Notes: generated by a model from the letters alone, not told the origin. Shown: positions 27,313-36,191, counted from the first letter of the stretch. The stretch is DNA of 64,000 nucleotides from an uncultured Clostridia bacterium (GCA_947175335.1 CAMWMF010000007.1:1-64000), one strand, 5' to 3'. Translations and numbers: made by a program.

Positions 27313-28479
27313 ATGAACAAAAAAATCTTATTGGGCATAGCCGGAATACTCACGGCTATTATAGCATTTTCGCCGCTGTTCGGTGTAATGCACGCAGTGC
27401 ACGCCGACACCGTGCCGCAAAATCTTGCTACCACTTGTAAGGCGGCGATGCTAATTGATGCAAACACCGGTACTGTTGTTTTGGAAAAGAACACAAAACA
27501 GCACCTTCAAATTGCTAGCATGGTAAAAATCATGACGCTCGGGTTAGCGTTTGACGAAATAGAAAAGCGTGAAATACCGCTTGACACCGTTGTGACCGCA
27601 TCGGAAAACGCAGCGGCTATGGGCGGATCGCAAGCATTTTTGGATGCAAACGCCGAGTATCGCTTGGACGAATTACTAAAAAGCATCGTCGTTGCTTCGG
27701 CTAACGACTCGTGTGTTGCGGTTGCCGAACACCTGTACGGAAGCGTTGACGCTTTTGTCGCGGCTATGAACGAGCGTGCCGAGCAAATGGGACTTAAAGA
27801 CACCAAGTTTGTCAACTGCACCGGTTTGCCGCATGAGGGGCAGTACAGCTGCGCCGCAGACGTTGCGGTAATGTTCAAACGCCTTATGTCGCATGACAAG
27901 TTTTACGAATATGCCAAGGTGTGGATGTACGACTTTGAACATCCAAGCGGCAGAGTGACCGGTCTTACCAATACAAATAAGCTGATTCGCTTCTATGACG
28001 GCTGCGACGGTGGCAAGACGGGCTATACCGACGAGGCGCGCTCGTGCATAACGGTAACCGCCAAGCGCGGCGACACTCGACTTATTTGCGTGGCTATCGG
28101 TGCTGAAAATTCCAAAACACGTAACAAAGAGGTTTCGGAAATGCTTAACTACGGGTTCGCCAATTACAAAACGGTGTGCGCACTGCAAAAGGGCGAGGTT
28201 CTTGGTGAGTACGGCGTTGACGGCGGCAAGACCGATAAAATTACCGTTGTTGCCGAAGATGAATGTACTGCGTTTACCAAGTGCGGTGAAAAGAGTGAAG
28301 TGACTTTGCGTATAGATATCGATACGCTTAGTGCGCCTATTGCCCAAGGCCAAAAGGTTGGCACTGTTACCGTGCTCATCAACGGCACGGAATACCGTAC
28401 GCTTAACGCCGTAGCGCAAAACGGATGCCAAAAGAAAGGTTACAAAGATATTTTAGACGACTTTATTGCCGAGTGGTAA
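27313..28479 (+). CDS. D-alanyl-D-alanine carboxypeptidase (penicillin-binding protein, DacA/DacF type)
   Basis: A secreted or membrane-bound serine carboxypeptidase trimming peptidoglycan stem peptides. The 388-residue protein has a signal peptide (about 1-32), then SxxK as SMVK, SxN as SAN and KTG as GGKTGYT, and a C-terminal beta domain (about 280-375). The SMVK tetrad is an unusual variant of STTK/SLTK. ATG at 27313 is chosen because GGAGG lies just upstream. A second enzyme of this class is at 43602. Confidence 0.92.
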   Translation: MNKKILLGIAGILTAIIAFSPLFGVMHAVHADTVPQNLATTCKAAMLIDANTGTVVLEKNTKQHLQIASMVKIMTLGLAFDEIEKREIPLDTVVTASENAAAMGGSQAFLDANAEYRLDELLKSIVVASANDSCVAVAEHLYGSVDAFVAAMNERAEQMGLKDTKFVNCTGLPHEGQYSCAADVAVMFKRLMSHDKFYEYAKVWMYDFEHPSGRVTGLTNTNKLIRFYDGCDGGKTGYTDEARSCITVTAKRGDTRLICVAIGAENSKTRNKEVSEMLNYGFANYKTVCALQKGEVLGEYGVDGGKTDKITVVAEDECTAFTKCGEKSEVTLRIDIDTLSAPIAQGQKVGTVTVLINGTEYRTLNAVAQNGCQKKGYKDILDDFIAEW

Positions 28480-28495
28480 AATTTTTCGCAATATA

Positions 28496-28524
28496 TTGAC
28501 GGAAAGGCGATAGTGTGGTAAAAT
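28496..28524 (+). promoter_or_regulatory. Promoter predicting a leaderless rpe mRNA
   Basis: TTGACG (28496-28501), 17 bp, TAAAAT (28519-28524), then 6 bp to the ATG at 28531. A second ATG begins directly after the -10 at 28525. Confidence 0.7.
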
Positions 28525-28530
28525 ATGCCT

Positions 28531-29184
28531 ATGAGCAAAACCATTATCGCACCGTCAATACTCAGCGCCAACTTTGCCGATATGGGCGGCGAAGTAAAAA
28601 ACTTGTCCGCAATAGGCGCCGATTGGGTTCATTTGGACGTAATGGACGGCATATTCGTGCCAAACCTTACGTTCGGGTTCAAAATGATAAAGGATATCCG
28701 TCCGTTGTCAAAGCTGTTTTTCGACGCGCATCTGATGATAGCGCAGCCTAAACGGTATGTAAAGCGGTTTGTGGAATCGGGCGCCGATCTTGTATCTTTC
28801 CATTACGAGGCGGAGGAGGATATAGACGGCACTCTGGATATTATTAAGAATGCCGGCTGTAAATGCGGACTGGCCATCAATCCTGACACCGACGTAAACG
28901 TGATTAAGCCGTATCTCGGCAAGCTCGATTTGATTTTGATTATGACCGTGTTCCCGGGGTTCGGCGGACAAAAGTTTATAGACGGCTCGTTGGAGCGGAT
29001 AGCAACGGCAAAGGCGTTGCGGGACGAATACGCGCCGCAAGCGCTTGTGGAGATTGACGGCGGCGTAAACGTCGCTAACGCTCAAAGTATCATCAAAGCC
29101 GGGGCGGACGTGTTGGTGGCGGGTAATGCGGTGTTTGGCGCCGCGGATAGGGCAGTTGCGGTAAAACAACTTCGCTGTGATTAA
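28531..29184 (+). CDS. rpe: Ribulose-phosphate 3-epimerase
   Basis: Rpe interconverts ribulose 5-phosphate and xylulose 5-phosphate. The 217-residue TIM barrel shows IAPSILSANFADM, HLDVMDGIFVPNLTFG, FDAHLMI and MTVFPGFGGQKF with the catalytic and metal residues. The second of two in-frame ATGs is taken: the predicted transcript begins there and the family starts at MSKTIIAPS. No Shine-Dalgarno site is visible. Confidence 0.96.
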   Translation: MSKTIIAPSILSANFADMGGEVKNLSAIGADWVHLDVMDGIFVPNLTFGFKMIKDIRPLSKLFFDAHLMIAQPKRYVKRFVESGADLVSFHYEAEEDIDGTLDIIKNAGCKCGLAINPDTDVNVIKPYLGKLDLILIMTVFPGFGGQKFIDGSLERIATAKALRDEYAPQALVEIDGGVNVANAQSIIKAGADVLVAGNAVFGAADRAVAVKQLRCD

Positions 29185-29189
29185 AATTG

Positions 29190-29218
29190 TAACATTGACT
29201 TACCTTTACGCATAATAA
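29190..29218 (+). promoter_or_regulatory. Weak candidate sigma-E promoter of spoVM
   Basis: CATAATAA at 29211-29218 resembles a sigma-E -10; 14 bp upstream is TAACATT (29190-29196), a poor -35 match. spoVM is sigma-E dependent in B. subtilis. A sigma-A reading (TTGTAA, 18 bp, CATAAT) also exists. Confidence 0.3.
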
Positions 29219-29250
29219 AGTATGAAAGGTTAAAATCGTGGAGGTGTGTA

Positions 29251-29325
29251 GTGTCCAAAATCATATGTATAAAGTTACCTAAATGTTTGGGTAAATTCAT
29301 ACGGCTGTTCAAGCGCAATAAGTAA
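29251..29325 (+). CDS. spoVM: SpoVM, spore coat anchoring peptide
   Basis: This 24-residue reading frame starts with GTG, has GGAGG at 29240-29244 six bases upstream, and contains IKLPKCLGKFIR, which matches the core IKLPKFLGGIVR of B. subtilis SpoVM (26 residues). SpoVM is an amphipathic helix that senses the convex forespore membrane and anchors SpoIVA. The proline needed for curvature sensing and the basic C-terminus are kept; one phenylalanine is cysteine. Position between rpe and rpmB/asp23/fakA/recG is the same as in B. subtilis. It is followed at once by a strong terminator. Confidence 0.9.
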   Translation: MSKIICIKLPKCLGKFIRLFKRNK

Positions 29326-29337
29326 AATAGTAAATAT

Positions 29338-29369
29338 AAAAGCCCGACGCGTTTTGCGTCGGGCTTTTT
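29338..29369. terminator. Bidirectional terminator between spoVM and rpmB
   Basis: A perfect 13-bp stem (arms 29338-29350 and 29356-29368, core GCCCGACGC) has T on one side and A on the other, so it can end both the + strand spoVM and the - strand rpmB transcripts. Confidence 0.9.
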
Positions 29370-29405
29370 GCGTACTATATAATAATCATTAGCAGGGGAT
29401 TAAAA

Positions 29406-29594
29406 TTAACCCTCTTGCTTTTTGGCGGTGCGCAAGCAGCGCGTGCAAACGTAGCCGTACTGTTCTTCGCCGTCAATCACCACCGTGCCCTTGTGTACGT
29501 TGGCGTTGAAAGTGCGCTTTGTCTTTTTGTGCGAGTGGCTTACATTGTTGCCTGCCACTTTGCCCTTGCCGCACATAATGCATACTTTGCTCAT
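29406..29594 (-). CDS. rpmB: 50S ribosomal protein L28
   Basis: The 62-residue basic protein has MSKVCIMCGKG at the start, NVSHSHKKTKRTF, and a second CTRC pair, the zinc-binding C+ form of L28. The ATG at 29594 is used because AGGAGG lies just upstream on the minus strand; an upstream start adds 17 unrelated residues. It is divergent from the downstream asp23 gene and is the only ribosomal gene here on the minus strand. Confidence 0.97.
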   Translation of the reverse strand: MSKVCIMCGKGKVAGNNVSHSHKKTKRTFNANVHKGTVVIDGEEQYGYVCTRCLRTAKKQEG

Positions 29595-29635
29595 ATTTTT
29601 GACCTCCTGAGGCGGACTGAAAACTTTTCCTATAC

Positions 29636-29664
29636 AATATACCACTTTTTTGTCCCTTTTGCAA
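29636..29664 (-). promoter_or_regulatory. Sigma-A type promoter of rpmB
   Basis: On the minus strand, TTGCAA (29664-29659), 17 bp, TATATT (29641-29636), the same hexamers as the rimP promoter. Confidence 0.75.
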
Positions 29665-29715
29665 CCGAAAATGAGTATATTTTTACTAAAATTTTAAAAA
29701 AATAAGTTAAAATCC

Positions 29716-29744
29716 TTGCAAAAATATTTTATATAGGTTAAAAT
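29716..29744 (+). promoter_or_regulatory. Sigma-A type promoter of asp23-fakA
   Basis: TTGCAA (29716-29721), 17 bp, TAAAAT (29739-29744). Confidence 0.7.
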
Positions 29745-29785
29745 ATTAGTGTGAAATACATATACTTAATTGTTTTGGAGCGATC

Positions 29786-30136
29786 GTGAGTGTCCACACT
29801 TCTAATGCCTACGGCAGAATAACGGTAACGGAGGACTCGATAGCACAAGTTGCTGCCGATACCGCTTTGGACTGCTATGGCATTGTCGATCTCGTTTCCA
29901 AAACATTTTCCGACAACCTGTCTGACTTGTTCAGGCGTAAGCGTTTGTCACGCGGAGTAAATGTTTTCACAAACGGCGACAGAATATTTATTGACCTTTA
30001 CGTCATTATTAAATACGGTCTGTCCATCGAGGCTGTGGCACAGTCGCTCAAAAAGGCGGTCAAGTACCGCGTGGAGCGCTTTTCGGGCATGGTGGTTGAT
30101 ACGATTAACGTCCATGTCGTGGGAATTAAGGTGTAG
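29786..30136 (+). CDS. Asp23/Gls24 family protein (YloU-like)
   Basis: The 116-residue protein is a single Asp23 domain with an N-terminal GRITVTEDSIAQVAADTAL and the C-terminal VDTINVHVVGIKV strand typical of YloU. It begins with GTG after TTTTGGAG and sits before fakA exactly as yloU-yloV in B. subtilis. Function is unknown; it may link envelope lipid status to other factors. Confidence 0.88.
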   Translation: MSVHTSNAYGRITVTEDSIAQVAADTALDCYGIVDLVSKTFSDNLSDLFRRKRLSRGVNVFTNGDRIFIDLYVIIKYGLSIEAVAQSLKKAVKYRVERFSGMVVDTINVHVVGIKV

Positions 30137-30166
30137 CCGCTTCCTCGAAATTTCGGAGGATTAAAA

Positions 30167-31813
30167 ATGCAAAAATCAATCAACGGCGCGACCTTTCGCA
30201 AGATGATTGTGAACGGCGCGAAACTTCTCGACGCGCACAAAGCGCATGTAAACGAACTTAACGTTTTCCCGGTTCCCGATGGCGATACCGGTACAAATAT
30301 GTCAATGACCATGCTATCCGCTTCCCGCGAGGTAGCCAGCTGTTCCACCAACAATATGCCTGAGCTGTGCGACGCAGTAAGCAAAGGCGCCCTTCGCGGC
30401 GCACGCGGCAACAGCGGCGTTATACTCAGTCAAATACTTAAAGGCATGACGTCCGTCCTTTCCGGAAGCACGGAGCTTACAGCCAAAACTTTTGCCAAAG
30501 CCTTTGCGGCGGGCACGGAAATAGCTTATAAAGCCGTTACCAAACCCAAAGAAGGCACAATACTTTCGGTCATCCGTGCGGTGTCCGAAGCTGCGGAAAA
30601 GGCAGCCAAAAAGAACGTAGAGCTTAAAGACTTCTTCACCACCGTAATAGCGGCCGGCGAGGAAATGCTCAAACAAACGCCAGAGATGCTTCCCGTACTC
30701 AAAAAGGCGGGCGTAGTAGACGCCGGCGGCAGGGGCTTACTGATATTGTTCCAAGGCTTCTTGAACGTGCTCCTTGGACAAGAGGAAGCTTACAACATAG
30801 AATTTGACGACGCTTACAAAGAGGGCGGCGCGTCCAGCCCGTACGACGAGCAGTCGCACTTTAATTATAACGACCTTGCCGAAATAGAATTCGCATACTG
30901 CACCGAGTTCTTTATTGTAAATCTTTACAAAAAGACGACGGAAGCGGATATCGACAAGTTCAGGGAAAAGCTTATGGAAATAGGCGATTGCGTATTGGTA
31001 ATAGGCGATCTTTCCTTGGTCAAGGTGCACGTGCACTCCAACGTACCCGGTCAGGTGCTTACCTACGCGCTGGAACTCGGCGAGTTGGATCACCTTAAAA
31101 TCGAAAACATGCTCCAACAAAACCGCGAGCTTAAAAACAAGCAGCAAGAGGAGCTTAAACCGTTCGGTCTTGTAGCTGTTTGTGCGGGCGACGGACTTAC
31201 CGCCATATTCAAGGACTTGTTGGTAGACAATATTATAGAGGGCGGACAAACAATGAACCCCTCGGCGGATGATATCGCCAAAGCTTGCGATGCAGTTGCC
31301 GCTAAGGACGTGTTTGTTTTCCCCAATAATAAGAACATTATTCTTGCTGCCAATCAGGCAAAGGCGCTGTCCAAGCGCACTATCCATGTAATACCCACTA
31401 CCAATATCCCGCAAGGACTTTCGGCAGTGTTGTCATTTAATCCCGAGGACACTGTGGACGGCAACCTCAAAAACATGAACGACGCGCTCGGCGGAGTGCG
31501 TTCCGGCTCGGTTACTTATGCCGTTCGCTCCACTCAAATCGGCAACTTCGACCTTAAAGAGGGCGATATCATCGGCATGGATGCCAAAGACATTGTTGCC
31601 AAAGGCGACAGCGTCAGCCAAGTGACCGAACAGCTTATCGATAGAATGATGGACGACGACGTAAACTGCATCTCCTTATACTTCGGTAACGACGTCAAGG
31701 AAGAGGAAGCAAACGCTATCGCCGCCGACATTACCAAAAAGTACAGAATGTGCGACGTGGACGTGCATTACGGCGGTCAGCCTTTGTACTACTTTATAGT
31801 TTCTCTCGAATAA
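30167..31813 (+). CDS. fakA: Fatty acid kinase catalytic subunit FakA (YloV)
   Basis: FakA phosphorylates fatty acids carried by FakB proteins for phospholipid synthesis. The 548-residue protein has an N-terminal DhaL-type ATP-binding domain (about 1-200) with NVFPVPDGDTGTNM, GARGNSGVILSQ and VDAGGRG motifs, a middle region and a C-terminal DegV-like domain (about 320-548). A GGAGG site precedes the ATG. No fakB is in the window. Confidence 0.94.
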   Translation: MQKSINGATFRKMIVNGAKLLDAHKAHVNELNVFPVPDGDTGTNMSMTMLSASREVASCSTNNMPELCDAVSKGALRGARGNSGVILSQILKGMTSVLSGSTELTAKTFAKAFAAGTEIAYKAVTKPKEGTILSVIRAVSEAAEKAAKKNVELKDFFTTVIAAGEEMLKQTPEMLPVLKKAGVVDAGGRGLLILFQGFLNVLLGQEEAYNIEFDDAYKEGGASSPYDEQSHFNYNDLAEIEFAYCTEFFIVNLYKKTTEADIDKFREKLMEIGDCVLVIGDLSLVKVHVHSNVPGQVLTYALELGELDHLKIENMLQQNRELKNKQQEELKPFGLVAVCAGDGLTAIFKDLLVDNIIEGGQTMNPSADDIAKACDAVAAKDVFVFPNNKNIILAANQAKALSKRTIHVIPTTNIPQGLSAVLSFNPEDTVDGNLKNMNDALGGVRSGSVTYAVRSTQIGNFDLKEGDIIGMDAKDIVAKGDSVSQVTEQLIDRMMDDDVNCISLYFGNDVKEEEANAIAADITKKYRMCDVDVHYGGQPLYYFIVSLE

Positions 31814-31820
31814 TATAACG

Positions 31821-31856
31821 CCGTACCGGTGGACAATGTCCATTGGTACGGTTTTT
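31821..31856 (+). terminator. Terminator hairpin between fakA and recG
   Basis: A 14-bp stem (31821-31834 with 31838-31851, two G-T pairs, 3-base loop) is followed by TTTTT. The recG start lies only 8 bp beyond it. Confidence 0.8.
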
Positions 31857-31863
31857 ACTTAAT

Positions 31864-33837
31864 TTGGAACTGTCTGAAATCAAGGGAATAGGCGCTAAAC
31901 GCTTAAAAGCGTTGAACGAGATGGGTATCTACACTCCGTCCGATTTGTTGTTGCGTTTTCCCGATAAATATATAGATGTAAACGCAAAAGTCGACAGAAC
32001 GCTGAAAGACGGCGACAGCGTTTCCTTTTTGGGTGAAACGGTAGCACCGGCTAAGCGCGCGTATATTCGTCGCGGGCTAAATGTTGTTAATTGCAGTTTT
32101 ATAAATAACGGAATATCGGTGCGCTGCTCGTGGTTTAACCAGCCTTTTGCTGCGCGTAATCTAAACGCAGGCGACAAAGTTTATGTTGTGGGCAAGGTTA
32201 AACGGTTCAAGTCCGCCGTACAGGTGGTAAACCCTACACTTTTGGCACCGCAACCGACCGATGAGAGCATTGTTCCGGTATATAAAACGCCTATTCCGTC
32301 GCGCACATTCGAAGCGGCGGTAAAGACTGCGTTGGATAACGTTAGGGTAAATAGCTTTATTCCCGAAAAATTGGCGGAAAAGTTCGGACTTATGCCGCTG
32401 CAAACGGCTTTGCGCCGTATACATTCGCCACGCGACCAAATGGAGCTTGCCGTTGCAAAACGCTCGGTCGCTGTTGAAAATTTGTGTTACGTAATAACGT
32501 CGTACCGTCTGTTAAAGGACGATAGGCGTGATTTTTCGTATTCCGTACCAAAAGATACGGTGAGCGAGTTTATAGACAGCTTGCCGTTTGCTTTGACGGA
32601 TGAGCAAACCGCCGCAATCGACGGCATAATATCGGCATTGCGCTCGGACAAGCTGACCAATATGCTTGTGCAAGGCGAGGTGGGTTGCGGCAAGACAGTT
32701 GTAGCGCTTGCCGCTATGTTCTACGCAGCAAAATGCGGTTATCAATCGGCAATAATGGCGCCGACAGAGGTTTTGGCGCGACAGCATTATGCTACAATGG
32801 TCAAATATTTAGAGCCGCTTGGCGTTAAGTCGCAGCTGCTTTGTGCGTCAATGACGGCTAAACAAAAGGAAGCGGCGCTGTTCAACATTAAATTCGGTGC
32901 GGCTTCTTGCATAGTCGGCACGCAGTCGCTTATAGGCGAGGATGCGGTTTTTCGTGATTTAAGGCTTGTAATTGCTGACGAACAACAGCGTTTCGGTGTG
33001 AATCAGCGCGCTAAGTTGGAGAGTAAGGGCGGCAAAACCGACATGATTGTAATGACTGCAACGCCCATTCCGCGTACGCTCGCACTGTCGTTATACGGCG
33101 AGCTACAACAGATAGACATACATGGACTTCCGTCCAATCGTCCGCAAATACATACATCTATTGTGCCGCCCGCAAAAATCGAAAATATGTATAAATATAT
33201 AATCAATAAGGCGGCGGTTGACGAGCGTACATATATAATTTGTCCGCGTATAGAGGGCGGTGACGACGACGTAACAAGCGTGGACGACGTGTATAATAGA
33301 TTGAAAAGCGGGCCTTGTGCCGACATTGTAGGATGCATACACGGCAAAATGCGTGACGCGGAAAAGAACGCGATTATGGCCGATTTTAAGTCGGGTAAGA
33401 TAAAAATTTTAGTATCTACCACCGTTGTCGAGGTGGGTATTGACGTTGCCGAGGCGACGACTGTTGTGGTATTCGACGCCGAGCGGTTCGGGCTGTCGCA
33501 GCTACACCAAATTCGCGGCCGAGTAGGACGTGGCACTAAGGAATCGTATTGCTTTTTGGTAAGCGAAAACGGTACGGAGGAAAGCGACGCGCGAATTAAG
33601 GATTTTTGTAAGCTGTCCGACGGTTTTGCTGTGTCCGAGCTTGATTTTAAACTGCGCGGCGCGGGTGATTTTGTGGGGTTGAGGCAGCATGGCAACGGTA
33701 ATATGGAGATAGATAGCAATATTATTGAGCGGGCGCGAGGATTGTCCGACGCGCTTATTGCCGACGGAAGTGCTTCCGAAAATATTATAGATTCGCTTAA
33801 AGCACCCGAATTTATCAAATCGGTAACTATGAATTGA
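31864..33837 (+). CDS. recG: ATP-dependent DNA helicase RecG
   Basis: RecG remodels stalled forks. The 657-residue protein has the wedge/OB domain (about 1-230) and helicase lobes with Walker A GEVGCGKT (about 272-279), motif II DEQQRFG, TATPIPRT and the C-terminal QIRGRVGRG. Motif II usually reads DEQHRFG, so a histidine is replaced by glutamine. The start is most likely TTG at 31864, where homology begins, though no ribosome-binding site is visible and an earlier in-frame TTG lies inside the terminator hairpin. Confidence 0.93.
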   Translation: MELSEIKGIGAKRLKALNEMGIYTPSDLLLRFPDKYIDVNAKVDRTLKDGDSVSFLGETVAPAKRAYIRRGLNVVNCSFINNGISVRCSWFNQPFAARNLNAGDKVYVVGKVKRFKSAVQVVNPTLLAPQPTDESIVPVYKTPIPSRTFEAAVKTALDNVRVNSFIPEKLAEKFGLMPLQTALRRIHSPRDQMELAVAKRSVAVENLCYVITSYRLLKDDRRDFSYSVPKDTVSEFIDSLPFALTDEQTAAIDGIISALRSDKLTNMLVQGEVGCGKTVVALAAMFYAAKCGYQSAIMAPTEVLARQHYATMVKYLEPLGVKSQLLCASMTAKQKEAALFNIKFGAASCIVGTQSLIGEDAVFRDLRLVIADEQQRFGVNQRAKLESKGGKTDMIVMTATPIPRTLALSLYGELQQIDIHGLPSNRPQIHTSIVPPAKIENMYKYIINKAAVDERTYIICPRIEGGDDDVTSVDDVYNRLKSGPCADIVGCIHGKMRDAEKNAIMADFKSGKIKILVSTTVVEVGIDVAEATTVVVFDAERFGLSQLHQIRGRVGRGTKESYCFLVSENGTEESDARIKDFCKLSDGFAVSELDFKLRGAGDFVGLRQHGNGNMEIDSNIIERARGLSDALIADGSASENIIDSLKAPEFIKSVTMN

Positions 33838-33838
33838 T

Positions 33839-35386
33839 ATGAGCTGTAAAGTATTGAATTTTAGAGCTTTTTTAATAGTTGCGTTGTTCGTAACGGCTAT
33901 TGTGCTGTGCGTTTATTGTTATGCTTACAACGCCGTTGCCGGTATTGTTTTGGGTGTGTTGTTAATAGTTGTGTGTTGTGCGCTGGCAACACTGTTTATT
34001 TTTAGGTTTATTTATAATAAGTCGAGGTTGGTCGTTGCGATTTCCTTTTCGCTTGCCACAGTACTGTGCATAATTGCGTTTGCGGTGGGTGCTACCGTTG
34101 CGGATAAATGGGCGAGCGGACAACAATTTAACCGATACTGCTCGGTAAGCGGCAGAGTGTGCGACGTAGATACGCAAACCGGGCAGTACAGACTGTTTTT
34201 GGATGATTTAGTGTTAAACGGACAGTCTGCTGACGGTATACTTCGCATAGACGTAGCCGTAAGCGACCAAAACATTGCTGATATTGTTCATTGCGGCGAC
34301 ACGCTGCAATTCGGTGCAAAAATAAACGTTATCAGTCTTGCACGAAAAGACGGAAAGATATCGGGCAACGCATATAGAACGGACGTCAGATACACCGCAT
34401 CGGTAAAATCGGACGACATTGTCGTGCAAAATGTCGGCAATCCGCGCCCACTCGAAAAATTTTCTCTCGATTTGCGCAGTCATCTTTCCGAAAATATGGG
34501 TGAAAAGTACGGAAATATAGCGTTTTCTATGCTTACAGGCGACAAACACGGGCTTGGAACGGGTATATTCGACTATTTTTCGGCGGCCGGACTGGGGCAT
34601 ATAATGGCTGTTTCCGGCTTACATATCGGATTTTTGGTGCTGCTTTTGAATTTTATTCTATGTAAGGTGCGCAAAAAGATACGTTTTCCTATAATTGCGG
34701 TTGTGCTGCTTTTGTATGCCGTGCTTGCCGATTTTTCACCGAGCGTGGTGCGTGCAGTGATAATGGCGTATATATCCGGCATAGGCGTTTTGATTGGCGG
34801 CAGACGCGATTTGCTGTCGTCATTGCTGTGCGCATATTCGTTTATACTCGCAATAAAGCCGTTTTATCTGTTTGAAGCGGGATTTTTGTTGAGCTTTGGC
34901 GCGCTTTTCGGCATTGCCGTATTTTCGGGGACTATTCGGAGATTTACGGATAAGCATCGCGTGCCCAAAAGGATAGGCAACGCCGTAGGCGGTTCTCTGT
35001 CGGTATCGGTGGGTATATTGCCCATGCAGGTTTACTTTTTTCAAAAAGTACAGGTTTTGGCATGCTTTGTCAATATTATCGTGTTGCCGTACATATCGAT
35101 AGTGTTTATTTCCATAATATGTTTATTGCCGATATCGGCAATTCCGCATTGCGGGTCGGTGCTGTTGGCAAGCAAATATTTGCTTATGCCGTTAGATTAT
35201 ATCGCTAAAGCAATAGCGCACTTGCCGTATACCGTTATAGGGCTTAAATCGTCGGCGGCGCTGTTTTTGTGCTATCCGTTAATGTTTATAGCGGGCGAGC
35301 ACGTTATGCTGGATAAAAGCAAAACCGCCGTAAGCTGGTACTCATTGGCGGTTTGTTTAATGATTATTATAATTTGCGCATTGTAA
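33839..35386 (+). CDS. comEC: ComEC/Rec2-type DNA uptake channel protein, without metallo-beta-lactamase domain
   Basis: The 515-residue membrane protein has an N-terminal hydrophobic pair (about 8-85), an OB-like extracellular DUF4131 region (about 95-200) and the Competence domain with HIMAVSGLHIGFL and about eight further membrane segments. Typical ComEC proteins are about 700-800 residues with a C-terminal beta-lactamase-like domain, missing here. It starts one base after the recG stop. No comEA, pilin or comF genes are nearby, so competence cannot be inferred. Confidence 0.85.
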   Translation: MSCKVLNFRAFLIVALFVTAIVLCVYCYAYNAVAGIVLGVLLIVVCCALATLFIFRFIYNKSRLVVAISFSLATVLCIIAFAVGATVADKWASGQQFNRYCSVSGRVCDVDTQTGQYRLFLDDLVLNGQSADGILRIDVAVSDQNIADIVHCGDTLQFGAKINVISLARKDGKISGNAYRTDVRYTASVKSDDIVVQNVGNPRPLEKFSLDLRSHLSENMGEKYGNIAFSMLTGDKHGLGTGIFDYFSAAGLGHIMAVSGLHIGFLVLLLNFILCKVRKKIRFPIIAVVLLLYAVLADFSPSVVRAVIMAYISGIGVLIGGRRDLLSSLLCAYSFILAIKPFYLFEAGFLLSFGALFGIAVFSGTIRRFTDKHRVPKRIGNAVGGSLSVSVGILPMQVYFFQKVQVLACFVNIIVLPYISIVFISIICLLPISAIPHCGSVLLASKYLLMPLDYIAKAIAHLPYTVIGLKSSAALFLCYPLMFIAGEHVMLDKSKTAVSWYSLAVCLMIIIICAL

Positions 35387-35998
35387 TTATTTGTTTTCGG
35401 CTTCCTCTGCATTTTGCGACAATACTATGGTATAGCAGTTGTCATATATCATAATTTTGCCTTTTGGCAAAAGATCGCCGAACATGCTGTCCGACACGTA
35501 TACGTTGTGAGGCGGTTGCTCAATTTCTTCGTCGTAAAACAGCATTATTTCCTTGCGCCGCTCGTACCAGTGCCCGCTATGCTCGGCGGTAACTCCGTCC
35601 GACATGACGGTCATGGTAAACGTGTTGTCGTCGTTTAGCGTAAGCGTATAATCGAGAGTTTCGTCCTTGTCTATTCCGTACGGTGTGTGGATATATTCTA
35701 CCGTATAGGTACCGCTGCGATCGGGGATAAAGTGCCTGCGCACCCCGGGTAATGCCGATTTTGTTCGTATTTGTCCCATAAAACCGTCTATTTTGTTGCC
35801 GTCTATTGTAATTTCTATTCTTTTGTTATCGGTGTTATTGTCGGTAACGTCCTGATTTTCTTGCTGTGTTTGAGTTTGCTGTGTATCGCGCGGCTCGGGC
35901 AAGCGCACTGCGGAAGCGTTTGTGGTGGACTTACTGCAACCGCATAACGCGGAAGCGGCGATTAAAGCTGTAACTGTGAACGTAAGAGCTTTTTTCAT
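35387..35998 (-). CDS. Predicted lipoprotein of unknown function
   Basis: The 203-residue protein has a signal peptide with lipobox-like ALCGC (cysteines near 20 and 22), a Q/T/N/D-rich linker (about 30-65), and a beta-rich domain that does not resemble a family I can name. Two tryptophan/tyrosine-rich blocks (GHWYERRKEIMLFYD) suggest a lipocalin-like or DUF-type fold, as an inference. ATG at 35998 has GGAG six bases upstream on the minus strand. The stop directly abuts the comEC stop, so the two genes converge without a spacer. Confidence 0.75.
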   Translation of the reverse strand: MKKALTFTVTALIAASALCGCSKSTTNASAVRLPEPRDTQQTQTQQENQDVTDNNTDNKRIEITIDGNKIDGFMGQIRTKSALPGVRRHFIPDRSGTYTVEYIHTPYGIDKDETLDYTLTLNDDNTFTMTVMSDGVTAEHSGHWYERRKEIMLFYDEEIEQPPHNVYVSDSMFGDLLPKGKIMIYDNCYTIVLSQNAEEAENK

Positions 35999-36094
35999 AA
36001 TAATCTCCGTCGGGCTAAGATTTTCTTTTAGTCTTTGCCTCAAAGGATAATTTATTCATAAAACTTTTTATAATTCAGGTATTTTTATTGAAAG

Positions 36095-36172
36095 GCATAT
36101 ATTTTTTTAAGCAATATCTATAAGCAAGGTTTTCTTGCTACTTCTTTCCAAAAAGAAGTAGAAAAAGTTTTT
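36095..36172 (+). repeat. Dispersed intergenic hairpin repeat, copy B
   Basis: It shares the GCATAT left edge, the CTACTTCTTT-CCAA-AAAGAAGTAG hairpin (36138-36161, 10-bp arms) and the TTTTT right edge with the copy at 1786-1859. It is followed by GTTAAA and the -35 box of the infC promoter. The gap 36044-36351 contains this repeat, the promoter and the infC leader, and no gene. Confidence 0.8.
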
Positions 36173-36191
36173 GAATTTGCTGTTAAATCGG

